Positions 22,661 to 35,483 of a DNA stretch of 64,000 nt are shown one piece after another. Source of the stretch: Apostichopus japonicus (Eukaryota > Echinodermata > Holothuroidea > Aspidochirotida > Stichopodidae). The stretch spans positions 26,126,841 through 26,190,840 of the forward strand of contig NC_092575.1 in assembly GCF_037975245.1 (NCBI RefSeq), written 5' to 3'. Position 1 is the first letter of the stretch, and each line of letters starts with the position of its first letter. Under the pieces are notes generated by a model. The model had not been told where the DNA came from. It saw nothing but the letters and a program-made list of their open reading frames with translations, and searched no databases. Position numbers and translations under genes: made by a program.

Positions 22661-22780
22661 GCCTCAACACAAGATTTTAGTTCTGTAAACATTACGAATA
22701 AAAGAACTTTACAGCGAGTGACATTTTCTAGTCTTGCTGCCCTGATAACTTTGACAAAACCCTCTTCCAGATCCTCCTAC

Positions 22781-22988
22781 CTTTCTTAGTTCGGATGACT
22801 TTGAGGTCATAATACTTCCAGACGATGCGTTTAATCCATAGTTCCTTGATCCTATGGAACTCAAGGAACTGCTGCTGTTACTCCTTCGACTCCGGGCACT
22901 CTCCGCCAAATTGGAAGCTTGGGTGTGGACCTTGGCGACTTTGTGAACGGGAGCAAATAAACCATACTTTGGTCTACACTGAAAATAC
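22781..22988 (-). CDS. CLIP1: end of CAP-Gly domain 2 and Ser-rich linker
   Basis: 208 nt, phase 2 in (completing the Arg of GTR), phase 0 out; acceptor ATTTGCAG, donor AAG|GTAGGA. It codes YFQCRPKYGL and FAPVHKVAKV, the highly conserved end of the second CLIP CAP-Gly domain, then a linker with ARSRRSNSSS and SKSSELRK. RPKYGLFAPVHKV is nearly identical to the vertebrate domain. The linker's RSRRSNSSSS run is the kind of basic Ser-rich stretch phosphorylated in vertebrate CLIP-170 (homology inference). Confidence 0.96.
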
Positions 22989-25972
22989 CTGCAAATGGAT
23001 GATCAGAATTGATTCATTTTATAGTGCTTAGAGTTTGTTTTTGTAATATTTTCATAAATCAGATGACCATATTGACATGTCAATTCTGAACACACAATGT
23101 GGAGTATGTCAAGAAAAGTTTGTCTCCAAAATATATAAAGGTTACGATCAAGGCCCAATATTTTGCTCCACGAACGATCCAACGGGTTATGCATAAGCAA
23201 AAGTGAATGTTGAGATCAGAGTTACAGGATGACTCAACAAAAAGCTAGAAAATCAGGGTGTTAACAATTCCTATGTTTGTTTTTATTCAATTGATACCTA
23301 AAAAGGACTTAAAATCAGCTAGAATCCGGACATTTGACAACTCAGTATGAAACGTCAGGGCTGTGCAGCATTTCAACACATCCACAGAACTTTTATAGTT
23401 AATGTTCAACGTTATGATTTACCAGTTTAATAACAAACTGTATATATTACAATGGTTCTCAATTTATAGTATACCTTGCTGATGTACTTAAATTAATTGA
23501 AAGCTAAATTGGTTGGACAATTTATAGTCAAACCAATGTGCCTTTTTTTTTGTTTTTTTGGTGTCATCTTTCTAGTATGTCACTATCCAAAATTTCAATA
23601 AATTAGACAGATTTCTAGATACTAGTTCATCTTTTGAATAACTGATGAAATGCTCAATTTCACAAATATATATGTTACTTATATGTAGCAATAAAACATA
23701 CTTCAATTTGACCTGAGTTGTTTGTACTATCATGAAGGGGTTGGGGGGGGACAAAGATCTCTGAAGCTGCTTACAAATTTAGAGGTTAACTCCCAACACC
23801 TCCAACAACCTCCCTCTTCCACCCCCCCCTCCTTTTCCTTGTCATCTTCTACTCAGTCATCCACAACATCTTCATCAATCGTTGACTTCTTTCTGATATA
23901 AACACCAAAGCTTTGCACTTCTTAAAAGAATATTAACCTCCGCTGTTTCTGCCACAGGAACTATTAATTGACCTATTGAAGCTACTGTACTTAAGATCTA
24001 AGTCATTAACTGTTAACAGTTGACACATTAATTTCCTTCTCTTGTCACCTTCTGTTTCCTAAGCTTAAGCCCTCACCAGTTTTTAATGTATGTCAGAGCA
24101 AAACCTGGTTCACAGCAGGAAGCAATTTTGGTTGAACTAGACTTTGAGCTAAGTTGTGTTATAATGCTCACAATGCCAAGGACACTAGAAATGCTTCCTT
24201 ACTACAGTATGTGAACATCACTGACTGAGTTTGTCCTGATTGATTAAACACTATGAAAGAGAAGAAGGGTGTAGGGTCTCCAAGAGTCTGCCAAAAGCTG
24301 CCTATCTGCTGCTCTACCACTCTCATTTGCTCCTTGAATACCCCCACCCTACTCCATACCAGCCCCACCCCCACCCCTACCCATACCCACCCCTTCATTG
24401 ATTTGACCAGCAGCATCTGTGTCTTCTTTAAACAGGATAAACATATGATGGAATGTCCAGTAATTACATTTAAGTTATGCTATGAATTGAGTTATGTTGA
24501 TAAATTTAAAGACAGATACAAGGATACTTAATTGGGAATACTGTGAAGAATTCAGACACAACACACAGAACAACGGAAAGAGTAAATTTAGTGGTATAAT
24601 GGATCTATGTAGCTTACCATATCTACATACCATCTCTTTCCCCATCAGTCAAGTCCTAATTACAATTGATGAATGATTTTAAGCTTAAAAATTCCATTGT
24701 AACTACAATTTTATCCATAGTTTGACCCATCAATCACTGGTGACACTTCTGTACTCACCTTCTAAAATTAGACCATTTCAAAATAATGGAAATATGACTG
24801 GCATAAATATGTAAGAAATCATAAAACGTTATACATCCACAAATTAAAAATCCTTCTGGTGAGCTGTAACACCATGAAAATTTCACTATTTGAACTTTGA
24901 AGATACAAAACAAGAAAGTATAAACACCATAATCCATATGAGATCATATAGCACCAAACATACAGACCCTGCAGTTTGTGATTGCGGTAATAATTCAACT
25001 TAAAATAATACTGTTAGCAAACTGCTTATCCACTAGAGAGCCTGTGTAATAGAATGTGTAAAAGTAAGTTGGCCTGACGTTTCCATCCTAGCAGGATCTT
25101 CTGCAGAGGCTAAAATAATTCAACTTAATAGTAACTGTGAAGTTAGAAGATAACAGCACACCAGTATAGAACACTACATTCAATGGAGGAAATCACCGAA
25201 ACCTTTATCTTAGACTGTGCCTATATATGCCGTACATGCAGTGATTTATTTTGCCGAATGATAATCCATCAGATAGGCCGAAAGCTGAAGATGGTGTCAC
25301 CTTCATTCGGACTAATAAATTTGACAAATCTAATAATGCACTTGGGAAAAGCCATGACTAAGAGATTGCTTGAGCCACAGAGAATCTAGAGGAGCATGAA
25401 TAAGAGTTCGAGAAGAACCTTCCTTGACAGCGTTCTTTTATCGTAATGAAAAAGAATCCGCTAGTAAGCCTATGAAGCAGTTTAATTGACTTTGAACGAT
25501 ATCATCACAATTATAGTTCTCTACTCCATACTGCAGGCATTCAATGTCAAATCCATGCATGACTGCAATTATTCAAAATTAAACAAATGGGTTTTCTAAT
25601 CCATGTGCAATGTTCACATGAACGAGTAGGCCTTGACAAAACACACGGCTCTGTACAATTTACATCAGATAGATACTTTTGTTGACACACTAATTGACAT
25701 TGGTGACATCACCAATCTCACCAAGAAAGCTATTCTAACTAACACAGGGAGGAGACAGTGAAATCCTTTTTGCAGGCAGGTTAAATATATAGGTTACAAG
25801 TACTAGCTTTTAACAAATCACACTTTGGGTGTAAATCACACAATTATATCACAATGATTTGATTTTGGCAAGAAAGGAAACGCTGGATATAACTTTCTTC
25901 ATATCACAATATGATAATTAATACAAAATTGAAAGATTTATCATTAATGACAATGGAGATATATGTCCTTAC
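22989..25972 (-). other. intron (3.0 kb)
   Basis: Splits CAP-Gly 2. It contains a C-rich stretch at 23823-23833, a C-rich tract at 24346-24392, and the third copy of the foldback/hammerhead-like repeat at 25005-25116. Confidence 0.75.
25005..25116 (-). mobile_element. single-arm copy of the 9912 hammerhead-like repeat
   Basis: Shares ACTGTTAGCAAACTGCTTAT and the following 90 bp with 9912. Read on the minus strand the core is CTCTGCAGA, then the stem GATCCTGCTAGGAT, then GGAAACGTCAGG. The family core CTGAAGA is changed to CTGCAGA and one stem base is lost, so it should be catalytically dead. The second inverted arm of copy 9912 is absent, so this is nearer the ancestral single-arm form. Confidence 0.65.
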
Positions 25973-26115
25973 CTAGTACCAGCAACTGCACCGTCATTCT
26001 TGCCCATCTCTTCGTCAAGTTCTACCCCGGCCCACTCTCCTTTGGCAAACTCGGTGGGCCCAACGAATCTCAGTATTCCTAGCTTAGAGCCACTGACCAG
26101 AACACGATCACCAAC
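25973..26115 (-). CDS. CLIP1: CAP-Gly domain 2, first part
   Basis: 143 nt, phase 0 in, phase 2 out; acceptor AATTCCAG, donor TAG|GTAAGG. It codes [40 protein letters not shown] and DGAVAGT(R). The GKNDG signature that forms the groove for C-terminal EEY/F peptides (tubulin, EB proteins) is intact, as are the conserved Trp and Phe. It joins to YFQCRPKYG in the next exon. Very close to vertebrate CLIP-170 CAP-Gly 2. Confidence 0.97.
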
Positions 26116-26555
26116 CTGGAATTAGCATTTGTATGGAAAAGTAGACATTATTAGTCAAAATAGCTACATTTGATGAAATGCTGCTTCTCTTCATCTGCAC
26201 ATACTAATTATAATTTTAAGCTCACAAATTGATATCAACAGTGTAGCAAATAGAACCAGATGTGATAATGTTAGGTTGCATATTAGGTTGAAATGCTGTA
26301 GAAACCACAAAAAAACTAATTGGTTTTGGATATTTATAAAATGACTTGATTTGTTTACCTGTTGGCATAAATCCCCTAAAGGAACTTGTGAATCTTACTA
26401 GTTTGGGAATTTATGACTAGCACTTCAATCTACCTAGATAACAAACAATTGGTAACATTGTTTGCACTGCTCCCACCTCCATTCCCTCCATCCCTCTCAC
26501 CCCTCCCCTCTCCCAACTCTTACCTCATTACTAACAACAAATCATTTAAGATTAC
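26116..26555 (-). other. intron
   Basis: 440-bp intron between the two CAP-Gly exons. Plus-strand C-rich stretch at 26471-26520; nothing else recognised. Confidence 0.75.
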
Positions 26556-27082
26556 CTTCAGCGCAGAATTATCGCCGTCTTCCTGAGCAAGACTTGAGGT
26601 ACCGATTGGGGTCTTCCCATCCTTTGAGACGGTACCCCTTGGTGAGGCAACTTTGGTACCCATCCTAGGAGCGGATGGCAGCCCAGCTGGACGCATCAGT
26701 CCACTGGTGGATGATCTCCTGGTGCCATTTGTGGTCGAAGATTCATAAACTAATTTGTCCGGCCTAGCAAAGACACCTTTCTTGGCTTCACATTGAAAGT
26801 ACCTGACCCCGTTGACAGACCCATCATTTTTACCGATAGGGTCGTCGAGAACGACACCCGCCCACTCCCCAGCAGCAAATTGAGTTCCTCCAATAAATTG
26901 AATACGTCCATGTTTTGTTCCGCTGACGATCACACGATCCCCTATCTTAAAGTCGTCCTTCGACCCGTTGGTAGTCGATCCGCTGCTGGACTGGGACGAT
27001 ACCACTTTCACAGATTTGTCCGCATGGTTGGCAGCTTCCGTTGGGCTCAGACCGGCTTTCTTGGCGGACTTTGCTACCGTAT
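26556..27082 (-). CDS. CLIP1: CAP-Gly domain 1 exon
   Basis: 527 nt, phase 1 in, phase 0 out; acceptor TATTCTACAG, donor AAG|GTAATC. Residues about 56-231: a Ser/Ala-rich lead ([20 protein letters not shown]), then CAP-Gly 1 with [31 protein letters not shown] and [22 protein letters not shown] and the aromatic residues are intact. After the domain comes a Ser/Pro/Arg linker ([20 protein letters not shown]) ending SALK, which reads straight into VGDRV of CAP-Gly 2. The longer open frame upstream of the acceptor is intron. Confidence 0.97.
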
Positions 27083-28049
27083 CTGTAGAATATTCAAAGA
27101 GCAAAGTCAAGATGGAGATGGAAGAGTATTCCAAAATGTCGGAAAACAATTATATCTTCTCAGCTACTCTCTATGAATAGATTATCAAGTGAACAGAGAT
27201 GAAAACTGTATCTGGTATAAGTTACTGGGGTTTTTTTTGGGGGGGGGGGGGTCGGGAGGAGGTTTGGGAAGTTCATGGCAGGTATAAAGCCTGTGTGTTG
27301 AGGTTCTCACCATGAAGATATAAAATTGCTGCAGATGATTGTCACAATGACATGTGGTGGTGTACACTAACATTTACAGTTCTTAATGTTCATGGATTCC
27401 ACTATCAATATCTCAATTTGCAATGCATTCAATTTTGTCATGTCACACTATTTTTGGACTCTTTTTCTTCTTCTTATGACCACGAACATCCCTGTTGTGT
27501 CACCTACCTCCACATAGTAAATCATGTACTGTCTTTGTAACTTGCAGAAGTGTATCTGTGTACCCTTTTGTCTCTCTCACTCTCTTTTATTTTTTTGTCC
27601 TTTTCTTACCACTTGAAAAATGGCCAGGGATATACATCAAACATGACATAATCTATGTAATATAATATGTGGCACAACACCACTGGCTGGCTATATTAGC
27701 TTGATCCAGAGTTTTACAGCCTCTCGGATCTAATGATTGATATATATGTTGATTGTCATGATTGAATGTAACAATGGTAATTACACTACAAGTGACATCA
27801 CACTGGCTGCTACTGTATGACATGATGCTCCCTACTTCTGTGACTATAATTCAAAGCATCTTCACAGGATTGCATAATTAACAGATGTTTCCTAATTCAT
27901 GTAGGCGCACATTTCAAGTGGAACTGTTCCATCTGACTTATATTAAAGTTGTTGCATAAATAGAATGCTACTGTGGTAGTAAAGGAGATTAGGACAGCCA
28001 AGTAATGTACTATTGAAGTATTGTTACCATGTTTACCCTAGCCATGGTA

Positions 28050-28103
28050 GAGTGAGTACAGTATGTAGTGCTAATGTTGTGATGAGACAGGTAAGCATGG
28101 AAG
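28050..28103 (+). mobile_element. foldback-element arm, degenerate copy
   Basis: GAGTGAGTACAG followed by GTTGTGATGAGACAGGTAAGC matches the arm at 22331 and 33502 with changes; the 5' splice site match CAG|GTAAGC is kept. Confidence 0.45.
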
Positions 28104-30649
28104 TGGGGTAAACAATGCACAATGTAGTGAACATATGAACTCCTGCTTTGATCAATTTATTGTTTCACATCTAATGATACCATTTTGATCATACAACACA
28201 TTCTTTATTTGTGCTAAAAACTGCTTAACAAATATTATATATAGTAACAAAAAGCCATATACTTTAGATAAAGAAGTTCAACTACAAGGGGTTATAGACA
28301 CAATTTTTACAATTGAACTGAACAATTGAGCAAAAAGACTACTTTTAACTCAAGATGAATATAACAGATGAATGAAATTCCACCTAAACATTCCAAACAA
28401 AATATGTCACTTCTTTTATTATGACATTTCAAATAGATGGAAAACCACAAATCTGGCCACTGGGAGTGGCACCTATGTCAGACTTTCTATTTGTCATTTT
28501 ATGTTTTTAGGTTTCATGGGACCCAACAAAGGAAAAGGCAGCCTAAATGAAAGCAAACATACCATGCATCTGAGACCACATATTCCATTCAAACCATTGT
28601 ATTTTAAGCCTGTAAATTATTTTACCAAGTTTGATAAATGCTGTGTTTACAGCACCTGTTACACAAACTAAGACCTTTGATACCTAACATGAAGCGTCTT
28701 TGAGATTGATGGATATTTCAAAGCACGAAAGCGACACTAAGACAGCATATACCTATATTATACTATATTTGAAACAGAAGCTTACATGTAGACACAGAGA
28801 GCTCTTTAATTAGCTCCATGATGTACATTCTAAGTACAACATGAAAGCAAACAGGCTGTAGTAATAATTCTCTGCCACCCTTTTATATTGGAAATTGTAC
28901 TGTAACACATTTTTTCACCTGCATTGGTGACTTCAAGTAACCCACCGAGTTCTCTCAATGTGGATCTATAGACATGAAAGTCTAAAGTTCATTCTTATTT
29001 AAAACTTATCATAATATATATTATAATATAACTTATTATGCTTTTATGTTTAATGTGTTACTACAAAAACCATAAAATATAACAATGTTAATACTTAATG
29101 GAATCGTCAAAGGATAACTTTTATACTCTACAATGTCTGAACACATGAATGCATCCATGGATAAGGAGAAAACCCACTGTAAAATATGAATATAATAAAT
29201 ATATAACTCTGGTGCAAGGCTACAGATTTTAATATTAATTATTAATAAAATATCTGAATATCTTCTTTTTAATTCACACAAACAACTATGCCAAAAACCT
29301 TATATTCATCATCGCCATTGCCTTCGTCATCATGTTTAGTGTGTTGAACATATGTACAGATGACTTTGTGTGATAATAATAATAATGATGTGAATTTGTT
29401 TATTTCTACTTTCCTTTCCCGTTTTCACAGCCAGATATTAATATGAGGCTGTTTTGGGGACAGTGATTGTGATTTATCAATAACACACTTCTGAAGTAAA
29501 CAAAATTCTATAAAAAATACACTTCAAATATACGAAAAAGGTCTCTGCTTGCGATTAAAAGTTCTTTATCTGTAATAATATATGGAGATTTACAGCACTT
29601 TCAAATACTGACGTGCGGGCGGATGAGACTTCCACAACTAGAAATCACAAGCTGTAAGGTTAGTGACTCACTACGTGGAAAAAGACTACGTTGTTAGTAC
29701 AGAGTTTTCAGTGTTCACCCTTAGTCATGACCGAAATGAAACGTAAGCTGATGATGAAGACAGTTAAATGACTCACTGTAATAATAAACTGATGTAGTAA
29801 TCTAGTACTACTGTATGTGAGGTCTGTATGAAACACTGCAAACTCCCTGGGAATGACTATATACTAAAGGGATGTTATAAGTAAAAGCTCGCTAAAAGAA
29901 ACAGGTTATTCTAAAATTAAATGAGCTGTGCTTTCCATGCTTTTCAAGAGGATGTCAAGAGACTCTCCTTTCTTGAAATAAGCCACTAATTAACCAAAAA
30001 ATAATTACCCCATAGTCATTTGCATAAGATTATGTATTGTGCACTATTTGGGTAATAAACTACAAACATGTACTGATTGTCAGCAATGAATCGTTGCAGC
30101 ATAAGATTGATTAACCTTGGAACAATGTTAGTCATGTTCTGCATGTAACTCATTAACATTGCTGTATAATAAACCATTTAAAAAAAAATATATTTAAAAA
30201 TGATTTTGATTGAAGTGGTGGGATAGCAACATAGCAATACCAACTCACTTGTAAGTTAATTGACCAATAATCTCATACGAGAGTTCCGTGCAAATCAGAT
30301 CAGAACAGGATGGTCCTTTTAACTTGTTCTTCTTGGGGTAAAATATTGTGTACTCCTATCTGTAGTATGTGTTGGGCATTAGGGGGAGGGGTGCAGTGAT
30401 TCATTTTGTAGGTCTCTGATTTGTGCAGATCACAATCTAATATACCACTAATTGTGTGTGGAGGATGGGGGATGGGGGATGGGGGTGTGGGATGGGGATG
30501 GGGGATAGGGTAAGGAGGGAAGAAGGAGTGGGCAAAACAAAGCAAGTTGTGATGTTTGCTCTGTGGTACTCCTAAGTGGGGAAATATCCTAAACTCAAAC
30601 TGAATACAGTTTCCTATCTCTCGTGTGCCTAAATATTGGCGCATTTGCT

Positions 30650-30711
30650 TTCTTTGTAAGGCGCCTTGAGCAGTGACTTTGTGTACTGATTTGGCACTAT
30701 AGAAGTCTCAT

Positions 30712-30741
<30 letters not shown>
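30650..30741 (+). mobile_element. 3' tail of a non-LTR retrotransposon or SINE, (ATT)n end
   Basis: Nearly the same sequence as 48147-48251: TTTGTAAGGCGCCTTGAGCA, then TTGGCACTATAGAAGTCTCA and (TTA)n. The two copies must belong to one family. Short, 5'-truncated. Confidence 0.75.
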
Positions 30742-30742
<1 letters not shown>

Positions 30743-33032
30743 CCAGAGAGAGGAAGAAACAAATAAAAACATTAATCATTGCCATGAGTGTATGTTGTAG
30801 TTTTTGTGTCACACACTGTTCATTGATACACTCCATGGACAGTAACTACTACAGTGATGTTAGCAGTATATTGGTAATCTTACAGTGACATCTCTTTATC
30901 ATGCATTCATAGCTTGGTCCTACTGTGTTTGGTTGGCATGCATGGAAAATGGATGATTTATCTTTCATGTCATTAACTCACCAGAGAGCTACAGTATCTA
31001 ACAAATGTGAGATTATTTTACTTGGAAATGTACTCTCAAATGACAAACACTTAAAATGCTTGTTTCACATCCTGGATCTAGTCTTATTTCCAAATTATTT
31101 TCGACATGGGAGGCTATCGGTAGCTGCAATGTATTCAGATAGTAGCTCCCTGGTTTTCAAGGGAAGTTATACTAAATACTGTACCAGGAACAGACTATAT
31201 AATACTCTCTATTGATAGTTTCCTGTTCAACCCAGCAACTACTTGCAATTTTTTTTTTTTTCCCAGAACACTTATCATATGAATATTTTCTTCAAAGAAA
31301 AAACAATTTTGTACCATTGTTTCATAAATAATGAATCTAAAGTACAGCCATCCACAGTTTGAGTGTCAAACACGATTGAAGGGAATTTCTTGGTAAATCC
31401 TAATCATTTAGTTTTTTTTTCGGTACTTGTATGTTTCTATGCAGTTGAAGCCTGCTGAAGAGGTATTGGAGGAGGATGGGGGGGGGGGGGTTATGTCCTG
31501 TTTCTCTTTTTAATTGGTTGAACTATGTATAGTAAATTGCACAAGACTTTATTCTTCTTGCTGAATATTCCTAAAGCCAGTTTTCTTTGTTTCAAATCAA
31601 AGGAGTATAATTAAATTCAGTCATAGTTTTAATTAAGTCATATACAGTACCTACAGTATAAGACTGTTTGTATTGCATCGAGTTAGTAAGACCATGAAAC
31701 CATAAGACAGTACACCGTACAGTACTCCAGCTGTGATTAGTGTGCAATATCACCTGAGACATCATCAACCAGCTGTAATTTCCTAATACTGCTGGTTTCT
31801 AAATGTTCAAAATTATCTAGGTATAGTCATACCTCCTTCACCAGTTCTGTAGATCGCTCTTATAAACTAAAACACATAATATTATGAATAGTCTGTTTCT
31901 CTTCATAATAAAAACAATGACCATTTGTCTTGACTCCTATCCCCCACCCACCTCCCTTCTCAATCCCAAACTTGTATTAGAATGGGATTTTCCAACTACT
32001 GTAGATGGCTCAGCTAAGGATAGACTAGATTCCAGACTGCTGCATGCTTGATCAAGCTTGACTAGCACTTGTAACCCTTCTAACTTAGTTGAGGACAAAA
32101 TGAAAATTGACCTATCTATACCAACATCAATAGCACACTTGATTTTCCTCCAGTAAAGCTGCATTCAATAACATCTCAAGCAAGCCAATCTGTTCAGTTA
32201 ACTCATGCTGATTAACAGGAAGGCACTTTATAACAATGACTCAATAACGTTATGAATAGCAGCTGTTTAACATTATATGCATGGCACCAGACAGGTCACA
32301 TGAGTTTTAAACTGGATGGATTGATCTTTGTGAGGTCCATGATTAAAAAAAAAACAAATACACAGAACAAAGTTACTCTCAGAAAAATTGCTAAAAGTCA
32401 AACCGACATTCAATAATAAATGCAGAAGTTTGTGCCAAGAGATCTTCCTTAATCCCATTTCATAATTCCGTTGTGGTTCATATCATTGGGCTAACTTCTT
32501 TAACTTCCAGATCAATATCAAATAACTTCAAGTTCTTTCACTTTTGTGACACACTTTAAGTAACTTGTTTTTACTTGAAACTGCTTTCTAATTCATTCAG
32601 TAGTTATGAAGAAAAAATTCCTAAACGACAACTTCCGAACGAAATGAAATGGAACGGTAAATTAGTAATTGATAATCGATCAAGTGAAATGGGCAGCTAC
32701 TGTAGGAGGACTGAATTCTTAAACATGTAACACAGACACACAAAAAACAGCAATTATTGCTACATAACCAAAATAAGGCAAACTTTACACTTTTAATATG
32801 AAATCAGAATAACTCAAACCGCACAATAAACATACAATCAAAATAATAAAAAGCAAAATGAAGAGGATTATTAAACTTCCACAGAAACTATATATTAAAC
32901 TACATTGAAATGTTCACATGAAAGCTACAGTATGAGACTCAAGGGAAAGCAAAGCTGACGGTTATCGCTACAAGTGGAGATCTGGTTGACTGCTGGCAAT
33001 ACTACTATGCCGACATATATACCATACTTTAC

Positions 33033-33059
33033 CTTTAATGTGTTCAGCGTGAGGCCCAT
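33033..33059 (-). CDS. CLIP1: 27-nt in-frame microexon
   Basis: Acceptor with a strong pyrimidine stretch (TTTTCTTCTGTTTCC ... CCCAG) and donor AAG|GTAAAG flank 27 nt. In the required phase 1 it codes (D)GPHAEHIK and passes phase 1 on to the CAP-Gly 1 exon. Skipping it keeps the frame, so it may be alternative. No homologue is known to me; support is from splice sites and phase only. Confidence 0.55.
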
Positions 33060-33464
33060 CTGGGTTTTCAAGTTAGGAAACAGAAGAAAACACATATTAC
33101 CAAAATAGGATAAATTTAGATTTTCTTAGTTATCTGCCAATAATATCAAAAGAAGGAATTTTTAAACAATCAAGTTCAAATAGCTGTCAATGATGAAATG
33201 TGCATTAATAAATTGAAAATTCACAATGTTTCATCGTGTTTGAGTCCATTCGAAACAGTGTGTAACCCCTTGTGGAAATGACTCATGATGTGAATTACTT
33301 ACTTGGAAGGATCACCGTTGAGTTATCAAGGGTACAGAATAGAAGTATTGCCGTTTTATTTTGGGTTTCCTTTTTAGTAATTACCATTACTTATATTTTA
33401 TGAAAATATGTCTGAGAGATGAATATTCCAAACCTAACCTGGTTTGTACACATGTATACAAACT

Positions 33465-33546
33465 CACCGTCTACTCACAACACCAAATGCTCTAGGCATG
33501 TTAGAGCAAGAATGCAGTTGCTACGAGGAGGCAGGTAAGTGAGGAT
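33465..33546 (+). mobile_element. foldback element, both arms present
   Basis: Left arm CTCACCGTCTACTCACAAC...GCTCTA and right arm TTAGAGCAAGAATGCAGTTG plus CTACGAGGAGGCAGGTAAGTGAG are imperfect reverse complements around a GGCATG loop. About 80 bp in all. The right arm matches the copies at 22331 and 42508; the left arm matches 49732. This shows the family is a small palindromic element, possibly a MITE. Confidence 0.6.
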
Positions 33547-34746
33547 CAACTGAAGTGACTTTGTGAAAACGAAACGAAGTTGTATGTTATATGTAGTATA
33601 TAGTTTATTAAATCAATCGCTAAATACTTTTGTCCCCTAAACTACGGTAATACTGTCTTGAACAAAGTGTATAGATATTAACATAACAACAAACGTAGTA
33701 GTTCCATGTATCTGTTTGACTACTAGATACTTGATGCAAAGAGCTGTTACAGCTCCTTGTTTAAAGTAAGCCTGTATCAATTAAGTCAACAGTTAGGCAA
33801 AGATTCACTTTCGCTTCAAGGAAGGATTGTCGTATGGAAGTATACTTCCAACATGATGATAACCATATCAACTAATCTACAAATTTGTTTAAATTATTCA
33901 TACATGGTTAGATTATGTGAACATGATACTGTGCACATTTTGTAATGAGAACAAATTCCAGTAAAATTTAGTACTAATTTGTACAAATGAGTAAAAATTC
34001 CAACAACAAAACCAACAAAACACTAAAATTTTAAACCATTAGTATAAAATTGCACCAAAAAGAGAAATATTTACAAATCACAATTTAATCAACCCAGGAC
34101 CTTGTGTTATTCCTTCTTTTTCTGGGTAGAGGCCTATACAGTCAACATCATGTTTACAATGTATGTCAGTCTATCTATTAGTATGAACCAATCAAGTTCA
34201 AAAGCAAAGCTTCCCAAAGATGACATCTTTTTTTCAAGGAATAAAAGGTGGAAGAAAAAACCACATAGGAATAAATGATATAAATTATGACAAAGCTTTA
34301 ATATGGTTCATAATCACCCATTATGACTTTTCAAGTTGTAAGTAGAAATTTTGAGTTCATATATTATTATATGATAATAATGCATCACACCTGTGGATAC
34401 ATAAGTAATGTTAGTACTTCCTGGTCACCACTCACCCCAGACATAAAATATGTTAGAAAATTGTACACTAATACCTGAATACAAAGCACCAATTATCCCA
34501 AATGACCAAGCTGTGCTCTTCCCAACAAGCAGGCCACAGAGTTTGTAGGACACTCACCATCCCATATCACTGAATGTGACATATAGTATATCAAACAGCA
34601 AAGATGCCATGTTTAGATCCCGGTATAAAAAGTATGAACAGTTAATTGTCCGATTTCCCCCACATCCCCATTCCCTCCTCTCAGAATGCACTGTGAATTA
34701 GATCCAACACTACTTGGCAACAATCTATTCCAGTGGACCACAGATA

Positions 34747-34802
34747 TCCCCCACCCTCTCCCCCTCCCCCAGTCCCCCACCCTCTCCCCCTCCCTCCCCT
34801 CT
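34747..34802. repeat. CT-rich low-complexity tract
   Basis: Two copies of CCCACCCTCTCCCCCTCCC; G-rich on the transcribed strand. Confidence 0.75.
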
Positions 34803-34870
34803 ATGACAATCCACCTCTCCTCTGTCTGTCCCTGGCTTAAGGTTTTTCTTTGATTGATCTTTTGATCGAC

Positions 34871-34955
34871 TTGTATTGCAAAGCGCCTAGATCAGCTTCT
34901 TCTTGTTCTGATTTGGGACTATGTAAGTTTACTGTATTATGATTATTATTATTTT
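34871..34955 (+). mobile_element. non-LTR-like 3' tail
   Basis: TTGTATTGCAAAGCGCCTAG, then TTTGGGACTATGTAAGTTTA and (ATT)n. Same layout as 30650 and 48147 but more diverged. Confidence 0.5.
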
Positions 34956-35444
34956 TGTTAAATTATTCTTATTGTTATTACTATGAGCCTATGGACACCA
35001 ACACAGTGTGTCAAAACGTCCTTGCATTACATACTGTACTACTGTATGTAGAAATTGCATATATACATACACGCCCATTATTTCATTTGTTTTTTTGCCT
35101 TGCTGGAAACCAGACATCTACAGTAAATATTCCATGGCAGTCACAAGAATGATTGATAGAGTTTTGACAGGTGGTACAGTCTAATGGCTCCCACATTAAT
35201 CGCCATTTTACAAGGGTTAATGCAAGTGGTGACAAGGAATGGAACATTAAGCCTCAAGCTAGTAAAGGTGTTGCCACACAGGTAATGATAGAGCTACTGT
35301 ATCATGGCAGCTAAACTAGATTGTCCTGATGAACATTTTCAGTAAATATGAGTTGATTTTGATCAATTTTGCAATTATTAACAGTAATAAACCCCACTGC
35401 AAGGTTGGTCATTAGCTTGAGCAGGCAACTTTCAATTCATCTAA

Positions 35445-35483
35445 TCATAATAATAAGGCTTATATAGCATAGAATCTTTACAG
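35445..35483 (-). mobile_element. fragment of a non-LTR-like 3' tail
   Basis: Read on the minus strand: CTGTAAAGATTCTATGCTAT then ATAAGCCTTATTATTATGA, the shortened layout of the (ATT)n tails. Weak by itself. Confidence 0.35.

Larger units (their letters stand above)
19705..22780 (-). other. intron (3.1 kb)
   Basis: Contains CT/C-rich tracts at 20917-20970 and 21074-21125, a retrotransposon-like 3' tail at 21964-22041, and a foldback-arm copy at 22331-22376. A T-rich repeat of CATCTGTGCATTTTGCATTT lies at 22562-22660. Confidence 0.7.
27083..33032 (-). other. large intron (6.0 kb)
   Basis: Contains a G-homopolymer at 27235-27252, a foldback-arm copy at 28084-28103, a G-rich GGGGGAT tandem at 30459-30510, a retrotransposon tail at 30650-30741, and a G-run near 31479. 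The rest is A+T-rich and featureless to me. Confidence 0.7.

Noticed and set aside
31833-31846. 14-nt microexon candidate between CTACAG and GTATGA
   Set aside because: Not a multiple of three and not compatible with its neighbours, also not in combination with the 11-nt candidate.
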